The notes below the pieces were generated by a model that did no database searches, was not told the DNA's origin, and saw only the letters and a list, made by a program, of their open reading frames with translations. This document shows positions 16,640-25,961 of a DNA stretch of 64,000 nt, in pieces. The DNA is from Roseimarinus sp035271585 (GTDB lineage: Bacteria; Bacteroidota; Bacteroidia; Bacteroidales; Prolixibacteraceae): assembly GCA_035271585.1 (NCBI GenBank), contig DATERL010000098.1:62001-126000 (forward strand). The letters run 5' to 3'. Each line of letters starts with the position of its first letter. The first letter of the stretch is position 1. Made by a program: the position numbers and the translations under genes.

Positions 16640-17775
16640 AGGTGAGCGATAAAAACTGCTCCAAAAACAAGGAAAAGGAAAGAGTAACTTAGTTGGTATT
16701 CGATCCCGATCATCCAAACGAAAGTTTGCTTGTTGAACGAGCCGAAGCCAGTACCTGAAAGAACCCGTTCTTTTAAATACTGAATATCCTGTCGATTTTC
16801 AACCCGACAAATCGGTTTCATTTAAACATCGAATCATGCAACAGTGACAAAATGTTTAATCGTCGCTAACCCGGCGAACTATCTATTCCACCTCACCTCA
16901 AAAGTGAATGAATAGCATTGAATGAAACATGGGCAAGTTGGTTCTTAGGAACAACAACGCACGGCGGTGCAAACCCGCAACCATGGTAACCCAAAAGGGC
17001 AACCTAATAAGTTACACGAAAAGTCAGAAAACCTCACGAGAACGTACCAGCAATGGCACGTTGCCAAAACCTTCGCTACTTTAAAGAGGAAGTTGGTAGA
17101 GGCACGGGCAACATAGCGAAAGCAAAAGAAACCTGTTTCAAAAGGAAAATTGAAAGCAACCAACAACAAAAGGCAACTGTTTAGGCAGCACCAATTGTTA
17201 GTAAAACCAGGTGGATAAAACCACTCGGGTAATACTGGGTAATGTTGAACGAAAGAACAACACAATCAAAATGTTGGGAGCCGGTGCCGGTGGGCAACTT
17301 TGAAAAAAGCGAAACATCAACGCAGCAGCTTCTCCGGAAGAAAAAGCAAGCACTCGTCGATACATCAACTTGTTTGAAATCATTTCAATATAAAGTTGAA
17401 AGTCAGGGATTAAGTTTGAAGCAACAGTTTTAAAGAAATCGTAAGACTTCGCAAAACTGTATGTTGAGCATCAACCTTCGGGTTGTAATGCCAATACCCA
17501 AATCTTCGCCTCGGTGAAGTAAAGGGATGCCGAAAACACTTCGTTTGGTAAGTTGTAAAAAACGTGTGAAAGCTGAAAAGCAGAAGCAAACGGTTACAAC
17601 GAACAGACAGTTTGAAACTGCCGCCCTAAACCGCGACAGTGAATAACAAGGGCTTTAGTCAATCTGCGAAGAGTAGCTAAATGCCAGTTTTGAACAGTAG
17701 CCTGACACTTTGAGAATCTCTTTCCCAAAGCGAAATGGGAATCAATCAAAAAGATTGGTTCCCATTTATGTTTTT
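16640..17775 (+). ncRNA. Candidate large structured non-coding RNA, family unknown
   Basis: About 1.13 kb between a strong promoter and a strong terminator, with no plausible protein in any frame. The plus strand holds many perfect short helices: 16715-16719/16724-16728 with a GAAA loop; 16749-16753/16778-16782 enclosing 16758-16763/16768-16773; 16793-16798/16809-16814; 16824-16829/16852-16857; 16937-16944/16949-16955 (one bulged base, TTAG loop); 16959-16962/16967-16970; 17041-17045/17058-17062; 17072-17078/17114-17120; 17329-17332/17337-17340; 17424-17431/17453-17460; 17472-17476/17481-17485 with a stable C(UUCG)G loop; 17504-17509/17514-17519; and 17608-17612/17616-17620. A long-range pairing 16640-16646/16892-16898 is possible. 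GNRA and UUCG loops occur in the plus sense, and purine-rich linkers join the helices. I found no tmRNA, RNase P, SRP or group II domain V signature. The boundaries are inferred. Confidence 0.65.
17733..17775 (+). terminator. Rho-independent terminator of the ncRNA
   Basis: AAATGGGAA at 17733-17741 pairs with TTCCCATTT at 17759-17767, and CAATC (17743-17747) pairs with GATTG (17753-17757) around an AAAAA loop, with one mismatched position. It is followed by ATGTTTTT. Because no gene precedes it, it supports a transcribed non-coding unit upstream. Confidence 0.88.
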
Positions 17776-18028
17776 ATTCATTTCCCATACAAAATCGATA
17801 ACATTTTTATTTTCTTGCCTATTTTAGTAATATTACCTTTCATAAAACGAGGAATATAAAAGTGAATTATTTTAAAATGCATTCGATACAATTAACAATC
17901 AAATTAAGCTGATTGACATAAACAGCAACTTGCATTTTTTTCGACTAACACCAATAATACTCCAACACACCAAGAGTGTTGCTATTAAATGCTTTAAAAA
18001 CAAATAACCATAAAATATTATTAAAACC

Positions 18029-18886
18029 ATGAAAAACAACCGAGTAATAATCCTAATTGCATTTCTACTTTTAAACACCGTAGCAATGGCACAAAATCCA
18101 AATTTTTATCTTTATCTATGTTTCGGACAGTCGAACATGGAAGGAGTAGGACCAATTGAAGCACAAGACAAAACCGTTGATAGCCGTTTCAAAACCTTTC
18201 AGGCCATCAATTGTGAAAACCTGAACAGGACAAAAGCAAAATGGTATGATGCCATTCCTCCAATATGCCAATGTCATTCCAATCTTTCGGTAGCCGATTA
18301 TTTTGGCCGCACCATGGTTGCAAATCTCCCCGATAGCATTACAGTTGGTATCGTTACTGTTGCCATTGGCGGCTGCGATATTCGGATATTCGATAAAGAT
18401 ATTTATCTGGATCATGATTCTACTTATGCCGAATCGTGGTTTGCCGATAAAGTGATAGCCTACGAAGGAAACCCCTACAAATACCTTATCGAACTGGCAA
18501 AATTGGCTCAGCAAGATGGCGTAATAAAAGGAATTCTTTTACACCAAGGCGAAACAAACACCGGAAATACCGAATGGCCTTTGTATGTTCAAAAAATATA
18601 TAACGATATGCTAACTGACCTTTCGCTCGATGCAAAATCGACACCACTGCTTGCCGGCGAAGTAGTAGGCGCCGAAGCAGGAGGCTGTTGCTCTGCAATG
18701 AATCCAATCATCAATAAGTTGCCCGAGACTATTCCTACCGCCCATGTAATTACGTCAGATGGCTGTGATGTTCAAGAAGACAAAGCACATTTTACTTCGG
18801 AAGGCTATCGGATAATGGGACGGCGATATGGTGCTAAAATGCTTTCGCTAATGGGCTACGGCACACCTGATGAAATGATAAGATAA
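18029..18886 (+). CDS. Secreted SASA/CE6-like carbohydrate acetylesterase
   Basis: 285 residues with a signal peptide (cleavage near AMAQNP). It is an SGNH-type hydrolase of the sialate O-acetylesterase/CE6 acetylxylan esterase group. The nucleophile block is FGQSNMEG (Ser at about 36), the oxyanion block is VAIGGCD, the third block is LLHQGETN, and the catalytic Asp-His pair is in EDKAHFTSEGYR. It probably removes acetyl groups from plant polysaccharide. It lies about 90 bp upstream of a secreted GH9 cellulase on the same strand, which suggests joint action on hemicellulose or cellulose. Confidence 0.85.
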   Translation: MKNNRVIILIAFLLLNTVAMAQNPNFYLYLCFGQSNMEGVGPIEAQDKTVDSRFKTFQAINCENLNRTKAKWYDAIPPICQCHSNLSVADYFGRTMVANLPDSITVGIVTVAIGGCDIRIFDKDIYLDHDSTYAESWFADKVIAYEGNPYKYLIELAKLAQQDGVIKGILLHQGETNTGNTEWPLYVQKIYNDMLTDLSLDAKSTPLLAGEVVGAEAGGCCSAMNPIINKLPETIPTAHVITSDGCDVQEDKAHFTSEGYRIMGRRYGAKMLSLMGYGTPDEMIR

Positions 18887-18979
18887 GTAATTACTGAGAG
18901 AATCACCTGTATGAGATGAAAGGTCAAATCCTTATATTTTGATCCAAAAAGTAGTTATTAATTTGAAGAATATAAATAT

Positions 18980-21244
18980 ATGAAAAGAAATATACTGATA
19001 ATTCTGATCTTTGTCACTCAATTGGGATTTACTCAAAATCACTCATCATATATTGTCGTCGACCAGTTTGGCTACCTTCCCAATATGGCGAAAATAGCCA
19101 TGCTGAGAAATCCACAAATCGGTTACGATGCCGAACAGGTCTATGCGTCGGGCAATACCATTGCATTGGTTAATGCTTTTACCAACGAACAAGTTTTTAC
19201 CGCCACGCCAACACCGTGGAAAAACGGAAATACCGATGCCTCTTCGGGCGATAAAGTGTGGCATTTCGATTTTAGCACGCATACCGAAATTGGAAGCTAT
19301 TACGTTCTCGATGTTGAAAACAACCTCAGGTCGTTTGAGTTTTTGATTTCGCCAGCAGTTTACAACGAAGTGCTAAAACATGCTGTTCGAACATTTTTTT
19401 ACCAACGGGCCGGTCACGAAAAAGCAGCTCAATATGCAGGCAGCGAATGGGCTGATGGCGCAAGTCATTTAGGAAAATTACAAGACAAAAACTGCCGATT
19501 ATTTTCAAGCAAGGGCGATGCATCAACCGAACGAAATGTGAGCGGCGGGTGGTACGATGCCGGCGACTATAACAAATACACCAATTGGACAGCCGATTAT
19601 GTGGTAGAAATGATGTTGGCCTACCTTGAAACACCCGATGCCTGGGCTGATAATTACAACATCCCCGAATCGGGCAATGGAATACCCGACCTGATTGACG
19701 AAGCTAAATGGGGCAGCGACTATTTGTTAAAACTACAGTTTGATGATGGGAGCATGATCAGTATTGTTGGATTATCGCACGCAAGCCCTCCGTCGTCGGC
19801 AAAAGGACAAAGCTTATACGGTTCGCCCAATACCTCAGGAACATTAACATCAGCTGCAGCATTTGCAATCTGTTCAAAAGTATTTCGCTCATTGGGTATG
19901 GAAACTTATGCCGACACCTTACAAGAAGCCGCCATTAATGCTTGGAACTGGGCCGATGAAAACCCAAATGTAATTTTCAAAAATAACGACTCAGCATACG
20001 GTTCATCGGGATTGGGTGCTGGCCAACAAGAAACCGACGATTATGGTAGGTTAACCAAAAAACTTAGGGCAGCTGCTTATCTTTTTGAAATTACTGGCCA
20101 CCAGAAATACAAAAGCTATTTCGAATCGAATTATTTAAAAGTAAACATGTTTGAATGGAAATTTGCTTTTCCTTTTCAGGGATCAAATCAAGACATGGTG
20201 CTTTACTATTCAAGTTTAGCCGGTGCTAGCGAATCGGTTGCCAGCAACATAAAAAATGCCTATAAGAACGCCATGGTTAATGGCGACGACAACTTTAAGG
20301 CTATCGACAATATTAAAGACCCGTATTTAGCACACATTAAAGATTACACATGGGGAAGCAATTCAATAAAATGTATTCAGGCGAATATGTTCTACAATAT
20401 GATTACCCACCAAATTGATGAAAGCAAATTGAGCAATGCATTGGCTGCTTCGGCTGAGTACATTCATTACATACATGGCCGAAACCCTTTCAACATGACT
20501 TATCTTTCGAACATGTATTTGTATGGAGCTGAAAACTGCGTCAATGAGTTTTATCACTCGTGGTTTTGCGACGAAAGTCCAAAATGGGATCGGGTTGGAA
20601 AATCGCTATATGGCCCTGCACCCGGCTTTGTTCCTGGAGGCCCAAACCCATCGTACAACTGGGATGGATGCTGCCCCGATGGCTGCGGTTCTGCTTCGAA
20701 TAACAAAAAATGCTATTCCGAATCAATTGAACCACCCACAAAACAACCCGATCAAAAGTCGTACAAGGATTTCAACACCAATTGGCCACTCAACTCATGG
20801 AGTATTTCTGAAAATAGCTGCGGCTACCAGTTAGCCTACATCAGGCTTTTATCAAAATTTGCCAACATTGCTTACGATTGTAACGGCGATAAAAACGGCC
20901 AAGCAATAATAGATGTGTGCGGAAGGTGCGCCGGAGGTAATACCGGGAAACAGCCCGAAACCGATTCCACAAAATGCCAAGGTAATGTCGACGAAAACAG
21001 TATCAATCTGAAGTACATGTTAAACATCAATATTTTCCCAAACCCAGTCGATAAAATGCTAAATATTCAACTTTTGCAAGCAGAAACATCACTTAGTATT
21101 TTTGATGTAAAGGGATTGCTCTGCTATAAAACATGCCTTGATAATAGCAACACTATAGACCTTTCAAGCCTTTTGTCGGGCTTGTATTTTTTAAAAATAG
21201 AAACCGACGAAGGCACTTATTCTCAAAGTATGATTAAGCTATAA
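18980..21244 (+). CDS. GH9 endoglucanase with T9SS sorting domain
   Basis: 754 residues. A signal peptide is followed by an N-terminal CelD-type Ig-like domain (about 24-125; YIVVDQFGYLPNMAKIAML) and a GH9 catalytic (alpha/alpha)6 domain (about 128-625). The catalytic Asp pair is in GGWYDAGDYNKYT (DAGD at 194-197), HGRNPFNMTYLSN is the late GH9 His motif, and the proton-donor Glu is in SWSISENSCGYQ. A short Cys-rich spacer (DCNGDKNG...VCGRCAGGNTG) of a kind seen in other Bacteroidota cellulases precedes a type A T9SS tail (IFPNPVDKMLNIQL to the end). It is expected to be exported across the outer membrane and attached or released. Its last 6 bp overlap the convergent hemolysin III gene. Confidence 0.92.
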   Translation: MKRNILIILIFVTQLGFTQNHSSYIVVDQFGYLPNMAKIAMLRNPQIGYDAEQVYASGNTIALVNAFTNEQVFTATPTPWKNGNTDASSGDKVWHFDFSTHTEIGSYYVLDVENNLRSFEFLISPAVYNEVLKHAVRTFFYQRAGHEKAAQYAGSEWADGASHLGKLQDKNCRLFSSKGDASTERNVSGGWYDAGDYNKYTNWTADYVVEMMLAYLETPDAWADNYNIPESGNGIPDLIDEAKWGSDYLLKLQFDDGSMISIVGLSHASPPSSAKGQSLYGSPNTSGTLTSAAAFAICSKVFRSLGMETYADTLQEAAINAWNWADENPNVIFKNNDSAYGSSGLGAGQQETDDYGRLTKKLRAAAYLFEITGHQKYKSYFESNYLKVNMFEWKFAFPFQGSNQDMVLYYSSLAGASESVASNIKNAYKNAMVNGDDNFKAIDNIKDPYLAHIKDYTWGSNSIKCIQANMFYNMITHQIDESKLSNALAASAEYIHYIHGRNPFNMTYLSNMYLYGAENCVNEFYHSWFCDESPKWDRVGKSLYGPAPGFVPGGPNPSYNWDGCCPDGCGSASNNKKCYSESIEPPTKQPDQKSYKDFNTNWPLNSWSISENSCGYQLAYIRLLSKFANIAYDCNGDKNGQAIIDVCGRCAGGNTGKQPETDSTKCQGNVDENSINLKYMLNINIFPNPVDKMLNIQLLQAETSLSIFDVKGLLCYKTCLDNSNTIDLSSLLSGLYFLKIETDEGTYSQSMIKL

Positions 21245-21880
21245 CAAGAACCAAAAACCAAAAAAGTGACAAATTGTACCGCCTAAAATAAATAAATGAA
21301 AAACCCCGTGTAAATATGGTTTTGATCGCCATAAATAGAAAAATGGAGACAAGGAGTAACTTAAACAACCAGCTAAAAGGAACCAAAGGGTTGCCGCCGG
21401 CGCATTACGAATAACCGGCACAATGGCTATGATAATCACCCACCCCATTGCCATATAAAGTATGGTTGATAGCACCCTCATTTTCGAAGTATAGAACCAC
21501 ACTTTAAAAACAACCCCGGCAATGGCAAACCCCCATATAATACCAAATATAACCCAGCCAAAGGCACCGTGCAAGGTTATAAATGTAAGTGGAGTATAGG
21601 TGGCGGCAATGAGTATATAAATCGACGAATGGTCGAGTTTATTAAGTTTGTACTTTAATCGGGGGTTATAGGTTCCGTGAAAAAGGGTTGACGAGGTGTA
21701 GAGCAAAATCATGCCAAGTCCAAAAATACTGAACGAAACAATGTGCCAAACTGTACCGAGCAGCGATGCCCTCACAACGAGTAAAACGGTAGCTGCAACG
21801 GCCAGGGCAATTCCTACACCATGCGAAATGCTATTAAAAATTTCGTCGCCTTTAGTGCGACGCTGAAGTACTGTGTTCAT
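21239..21880 (-). CDS. Hemolysin III / PAQR-family membrane protein
   Basis: 213 residues with seven predicted transmembrane helices. Conserved family motifs are the N-terminal GDEIFNSISHGVG, SSTLFHGTYN and HSSIYILIAATYTP, and the C-terminal HGVFHLFILGGTICHF with the zinc-site histidines. Bacterial members are named hemolysin III, but a haemolytic role is doubtful; a zinc-dependent membrane hydrolase or homeostasis function is likelier. The gene overlaps the 3' end of the GH9 gene by 6 bp. Confidence 0.88.
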   Translation of the reverse strand: MNTVLQRRTKGDEIFNSISHGVGIALAVAATVLLVVRASLLGTVWHIVSFSIFGLGMILLYTSSTLFHGTYNPRLKYKLNKLDHSSIYILIAATYTPLTFITLHGAFGWVIFGIIWGFAIAGVVFKVWFYTSKMRVLSTILYMAMGWVIIIAIVPVIRNAPAATLWFLLAGCLSYSLSPFFYLWRSKPYLHGVFHLFILGGTICHFFGFWFLL

Positions 21881-22184
21881 CGATTAAAAAAGTTTTTAAA
21901 CGGCATTATAGCCTTATTTTACTTTCCATTTTTATTTTCAATCCCATAAAATGGGTTTTAAATTTTTCACTTTATTAGGCTTGTAGATAGTTTAAACGGT
22001 GCATTTCATTGTCAAAAAAGATAAGCGGTATGGTTAGTTATAGATTTCGAATCGCTATTCTATCAAAAAGTTACAACTACTTTTGATAATGACTAGAACA
22101 CTCAAATTATCACTTAAGCAACAATTGACAAAATCGAAATCAGCATAGTAAATTAACCATACCGCTTATCATGAGCTGGTTTTA
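21881..22184. other. Intergenic region holding a palindromic element
   Basis: 304 bp between the outer-membrane protein stop and the hemolysin III start. Its second half is an inverted-repeat element described separately; the rest is AT-rich and without evident features. Confidence 0.6.
22020..22170. repeat. Palindromic element with 17-bp terminal inverted repeats
   Basis: GATAAGCGGTATGGTTA at 22020-22036 is perfectly repeated in inverted form at 22154-22170. Nested inside are GATTTCGA (22043-22050) with TCGAAATC (22134-22141) and TATCAAAA (22061-22068) with TTTTGATA (22081-22088). The 151-bp unit could fold into one long imperfect hairpin. It resembles a MITE or a REP-like intergenic repeat. 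No target duplication is obvious, and no second copy was noticed in this window. Confidence 0.65.
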
Positions 22185-22673
22185 TTACCAAGTGTACCTA
22201 ACACCAAGCGCAGCACCCCAACCTAAACCATGATTATGCCCAATAAAATCGAACATTGGGCGAGCATCTAAGCTTAACAAAATTGGAGCACCTAATTCAT
22301 TAAAATCGAACTCCAGACCTATTTGACCACCTAATCCAAGATTTATCCCGCTTGATTTATCATTATCATTATTCCAATTATAAAAACCTAAAGCAACACC
22401 AGGCCCCACATACCAATTTAAACCACTGGTTATATTCCAATCCCATTGGTATGTACCTGAAATGAACATATCATTATAGTGTCTATATCCACGGAATCCT
22501 AGATCAAATTCGAAACGATTTGCTTCGCCCATTCCGTGTTGATAAGAAATCTCTGCTCCATTTGAATTTCCATCACCTCCAAAACGAAGTCCAATAGCAT
22601 GAGGATTAACTTGAGCATGAGAGTAAAAATTCATTCCTAAAACAACAAATAAAATTGTTAATGTTTTTTTCAT
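22185..22673 (-). CDS. Small outer-membrane beta-barrel protein
   Basis: 162 residues with a signal peptide (cleavage near SHAQVN). The mature part alternates hydrophobic and polar residues in strands typical of an eight-stranded OmpX/OmpA-like barrel (GLRFGGDGNSNGAEISYQ, WYVGPGVALGFYNW, GLGGQIGLEFDF) and ends in an aromatic residue (RYTW), as many outer-membrane proteins do. The function is unknown. It appears to be transcribed alone. Confidence 0.72.
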   Translation of the reverse strand: MKKTLTILFVVLGMNFYSHAQVNPHAIGLRFGGDGNSNGAEISYQHGMGEANRFEFDLGFRGYRHYNDMFISGTYQWDWNITSGLNWYVGPGVALGFYNWNNDNDKSSGINLGLGGQIGLEFDFNELGAPILLSLDARPMFDFIGHNHGLGWGAALGVRYTW

Positions 22674-22862
22674 TTTATTAAAAATTAAAAACTCCTACTC
22701 TTATGGCTTTTCAGTTTCGCCCCGTTTTTCTGAGTGGTTACTGGTCTCCACTATGATATTTTAATTGTCATTCGACATTTTCACTAAGCATCGAAACAAA
22801 TTTTAGCAACTCATGTTTTTCTGCTATATCGCTTCTTAAACTTGATGTTAACAGCTTAATAA

Positions 22863-24092
22863 CTAAAATAGTTTAAATCCAACCTTCTTTAAATCACTCC
22901 AAAAACCGGGATACGATTTGGTAACCACTTTGGGGTCGTTAATTATAATTGATCGGTTTACCAGCGCAACCGGGGCAAAAGCCAAGGCCATGCGGTGATC
23001 GTGATAAGTATCGATGGTAACGCAACTGTTGAACATGGCCTCGTCTAAAGTGCCGTTCCAGGCCAATTCGCCGTCGCAAGGTTCATACAATTCGGCACCC
23101 AATTTTGCCAACTCGGTAATGAGGGCATTAATGCGATCGGTTTCTTTTATCTTCAAAGTTTCGAGACCCGAAAAATGAAAGGGCACTCCTTTACATACAC
23201 ACATTACAGCAAAGGTTTGGGCAATGTCGGGGTTCTCCACAAAATTTTGGACATACTTTTCGGGTAGTGAAACCTGCTTTTTGCTTAGCCTTAGTGAATC
23301 ACCTTCTTGAGTTGATACAATTCCAAACCGTTCGAACCAAAGAGCTTGAGCGCAATCGCCCTGAGGGCTGTCAAGTTGTAACCCTTTGAGCAAAATATCG
23401 GCTTCGCTGGCCAGTACCGCCATTTGGTACCAATACGATGCGCCACTCCAGTCGGCCTCAACCGAGTATGGAATTGTTTGGTAGGCCTGCGCTTCAATGG
23501 TAATAATATTTCCTTCCCACTTGTGTTGAATTCCAAATTGGGACATCAGTTTTAACGTTAACTCAATGTACGATGCCGAAGTTATTTTGTTGGTAAGGGT
23601 AAGTTCCAGTCCGCCCTCAATGGTGGGAGCAATCATCAATAATGCCGATATGTACTGACTGCTGATGCTACCGTCAAGCTCCAATTTGCCCCCCTTGAGG
23701 TTAGAACCCCAAATGCGCAAAGGTGGATAACCTTCGTTATTAATGTATTCGATTTTAGCTCCAAGTTGGTTCAGCGCATCAACCAATATTTTAATGGGGC
23801 GCTGTTGCATACGTTCGCTACCGGTTATTTCCCATTTGCCCACAATTTTTGAAAGAAAAGCTGTGAGAAAACGCATGGCCGTGCCTGCATGACCTACGTC
23901 AAAATGATCGGCGTTCGAGTTAAGCGCCTGTTGCAATACGCGGGTATCGTCGCTATTGCTCAGGTTTTGTGCAGGAAACGAACTGTTGGCCAAGGCATTA
24001 ATTATTAACACACGATTACTGATACTTTTAGAAGTAGGTAAAGTGATTTCGCCTTTTAGCGATTTTGTGATCGATTTAATGGTGTATTTCAT
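22863..24092 (-). CDS. aroA: 3-phosphoshikimate 1-carboxyvinyltransferase (EPSP synthase)
   Basis: 409 residues. Transfers the enolpyruvyl group of PEP to shikimate 3-phosphate in chorismate synthesis. Motifs include LPTSKSISNRVLIINALA (substrate-binding Lys/Ser), GHAGTAMRFLTAFLS (the NAGTA.R-type region), SSQYISALLMIAPT, KETDRI and the C-terminal DHRMALAFA. It lacks the classical LPGSKS and NAGT spellings, as is common in Bacteroidota sequences. It is 64 bp downstream of aroB on the same strand. Confidence 0.92.
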   Translation of the reverse strand: MKYTIKSITKSLKGEITLPTSKSISNRVLIINALANSSFPAQNLSNSDDTRVLQQALNSNADHFDVGHAGTAMRFLTAFLSKIVGKWEITGSERMQQRPIKILVDALNQLGAKIEYINNEGYPPLRIWGSNLKGGKLELDGSISSQYISALLMIAPTIEGGLELTLTNKITSASYIELTLKLMSQFGIQHKWEGNIITIEAQAYQTIPYSVEADWSGASYWYQMAVLASEADILLKGLQLDSPQGDCAQALWFERFGIVSTQEGDSLRLSKKQVSLPEKYVQNFVENPDIAQTFAVMCVCKGVPFHFSGLETLKIKETDRINALITELAKLGAELYEPCDGELAWNGTLDEAMFNSCVTIDTYHDHRMALAFAPVALVNRSIIINDPKVVTKSYPGFWSDLKKVGFKLF

Positions 24093-24156
24093 CTTTAAAT
24101 ATGCTTTTTATGTACCAGATTTTATAACAAAGAAAAGAATTTGTTTAGGACAAATA

Positions 24157-25221
24157 TTACAAGCTCCTATAATAATCCAATGCCTCAACAATAAGTTCTT
24201 TTTCGCAGTTGATATTGATTTCAACTTGGCCAATTTCAGGAATTAATGAAAAATTGATACGTCCGGCTTCGTTCTTTTTATCCTTGGTCATTTTGGTGTA
24301 CAAGGTTTCGTAATCGTTTTTTTCAATGCTAAACATCCCGTAAATATCGATTATCCATTTCGAAATTTGGTTAGTTTGATCCATGGGGAAGCCTACTTTT
24401 TTGGCCGACAGGTACAATTCAACAATTAAACCATAAGCCACGGCGTAACCATGGAGAATAGGCCGCTCCTGATGCAGTGCCATGCTTTCAAAAGCATGTC
24501 CGGCAGTGTGTCCAAGGTTAAGCGCTTTGCGTATATTCTTTTCGGTAGGATCGTTCACCACAAAGTACTCCTTAATGGCTACCGAACGAGCAATCATTCC
24601 GTTTAATATTTCATAATCGATGTTGTTGAAGTCGAAAGCCAGACATTCATCCCAATGTGCTTTGCTGTGAATGAGTCCGTGCTTTAGCATTTCGGCATAA
24701 CCCGAAAGAAAATTGGCTTTATCGATGGTTTTCAAAAACTGGCTAGCAATTATTACCGTGCGAGGCTGGTTAAAAACACCAATTTCGTTTTTGAGGCCAT
24801 TAAAGTTGATGCCGGTTTTCCCCCCAACCGAGGCATCGACCTGCGAAAGTAGCGTGGTGGGCACGTTCACAAAATGCAATCCACGCTTGAAACACGATGC
24901 TGCAAAACCACAAAGGTCGCTCAACATACCGCCACCCAAGTTTATGAGCAAGGACTTACGATCAGCATCGTTTTTTTCCAAAAAATTCCAAACAGCCACA
25001 ACCGATTCAAGGCTTTTGTGTTCTTCTCCGCTTTGGATTACCAAAAAAGGGATGTTTTTAAAAAAGTCGAATTGTTTTAATTTGGGCAAGCAGAACTCAC
25101 GAGTATGCTCGTCAACCACCACATAAACCTTACCTTTGGGATACTGCCCAACTATTTGGCCAAGCTCTTTTTCAAGATTATTGCTAACCCTTATATCGTT
25201 TTTGAATTCAGTAATGCTCAT
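24157..25221 (-). CDS. aroB: 3-dehydroquinate synthase
   Basis: 354 residues. Converts DAHP to 3-dehydroquinate using NAD+ and a divalent metal. Diagnostic motifs are the NAD-binding NLGGGMLSDLCGFAASCFKRG, the phosphate-binding QVDASVGGKTGIN and metal ligands in RKALNLGHTAGHAFE. It forms a two-gene shikimate cluster with aroA and diverges from a small membrane-protein gene 65 bp away. Confidence 0.94.
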   Translation of the reverse strand: MSITEFKNDIRVSNNLEKELGQIVGQYPKGKVYVVVDEHTREFCLPKLKQFDFFKNIPFLVIQSGEEHKSLESVVAVWNFLEKNDADRKSLLINLGGGMLSDLCGFAASCFKRGLHFVNVPTTLLSQVDASVGGKTGINFNGLKNEIGVFNQPRTVIIASQFLKTIDKANFLSGYAEMLKHGLIHSKAHWDECLAFDFNNIDYEILNGMIARSVAIKEYFVVNDPTEKNIRKALNLGHTAGHAFESMALHQERPILHGYAVAYGLIVELYLSAKKVGFPMDQTNQISKWIIDIYGMFSIEKNDYETLYTKMTKDKKNEAGRINFSLIPEIGQVEININCEKELIVEALDYYRSL

Positions 25222-25286
25222 TTTGCTTATATTTAGAGGGTCAAATTTACAACATTTTGTTACTTTGTTAAAATTAAACTTTTACC

Positions 25287-25778
25287 ATGACCAATAACAT
25301 AAACATAAATTTCATTTTTCAGTTCAACAATAAAAAACGTTCCGACAATTTCTTTGTTCTTTTTATTGTTAGTTTCATCGTATTTTTAGGCCTGGCTTTT
25401 TACTTTGTAGCTACCAATAAAACCTGGGAACTCATTGTAGATATTGTAATTGCTGTAAGTTATTTTGCACTTATGACCCAAGTAAGGCCTTCGTTTTTTG
25501 AGATGCTGGTTACCGATGAACAAATTCAGGTTAATTTTTACACCCTATTTACCGTAGCCCGCAATTACCAATCGGTTGAAATGAAACTTTATCAGTTGAA
25601 GGATTTTCAGATAATAAGCAAAGCGGGAGGATTGAGAAAAGAATTAATCCTTTCGGTTGAATCGCGTTTTGGTCTGGCCGATTATCCTCCGGTTTCGGTC
25701 TCAATTGTCAACAAAACTGAAATTGAAAGAATAAAAAAAGTATTAAATCAGATTCTCGAAAATAATAAACGAATGTAA
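25287..25778 (+). CDS. Uncharacterised two-helix membrane protein
   Basis: 163 residues with two adjacent transmembrane helices (FFVLFIVSFIVFLGLAFYFVA and ELIVDIVIAVSYFALMTQV), followed by a cytoplasmic domain of about 90 residues whose strand pattern (MLVTDEQIQVNFYTLFTVARNY...KDFQIISKAGG) looks like a bacterial PH-type domain. No function can be named. It is divergent from aroB. Confidence 0.68.
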   Translation: MTNNININFIFQFNNKKRSDNFFVLFIVSFIVFLGLAFYFVATNKTWELIVDIVIAVSYFALMTQVRPSFFEMLVTDEQIQVNFYTLFTVARNYQSVEMKLYQLKDFQIISKAGGLRKELILSVESRFGLADYPPVSVSIVNKTEIERIKKVLNQILENNKRM

Positions 25779-25961
25779 ATACTCAATAGATTATTAGATA
25801 TCTGGATTAAAAACAGAACAAACTGATAGTGAGTCAGATAAAAATATTGCAAATAAAATACAATACGCTGATTATCAAAATTGAATAAAAATATAACGAA
25901 CTATTAAAAACAGGGCTCACACTAAATGTATTAAATACCCCAAAAACGTAAATTATAAAAA

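Noticed and set aside
17080..17125. Resemblance to the RNase P start region (GAGGAAG...GGGCAAC)
   Set aside because: The rest of the RNase P core, including the conserved region near its 3' end, is absent and the interval is about three times too long.
16945..17265. 106-residue minus-strand open frame inside the ncRNA interval
   Set aside because: Very rich in Cys, Phe and Trp with no domain pattern. It is the complement of the purine-rich structured RNA strand, and promoter and terminator both point the other way.
17242..17433. 63-residue plus-strand open frame inside the ncRNA interval
   Set aside because: Composition is unlike a protein (Gln/Lys/Ser runs from purine-rich linkers), it crosses several helices, and no domain is seen.
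16640..17775. ORF-less group II intron
   Set aside because: No GUGYG-type 5' end and no domain V hairpin were found, and the interval has its own promoter and terminator.
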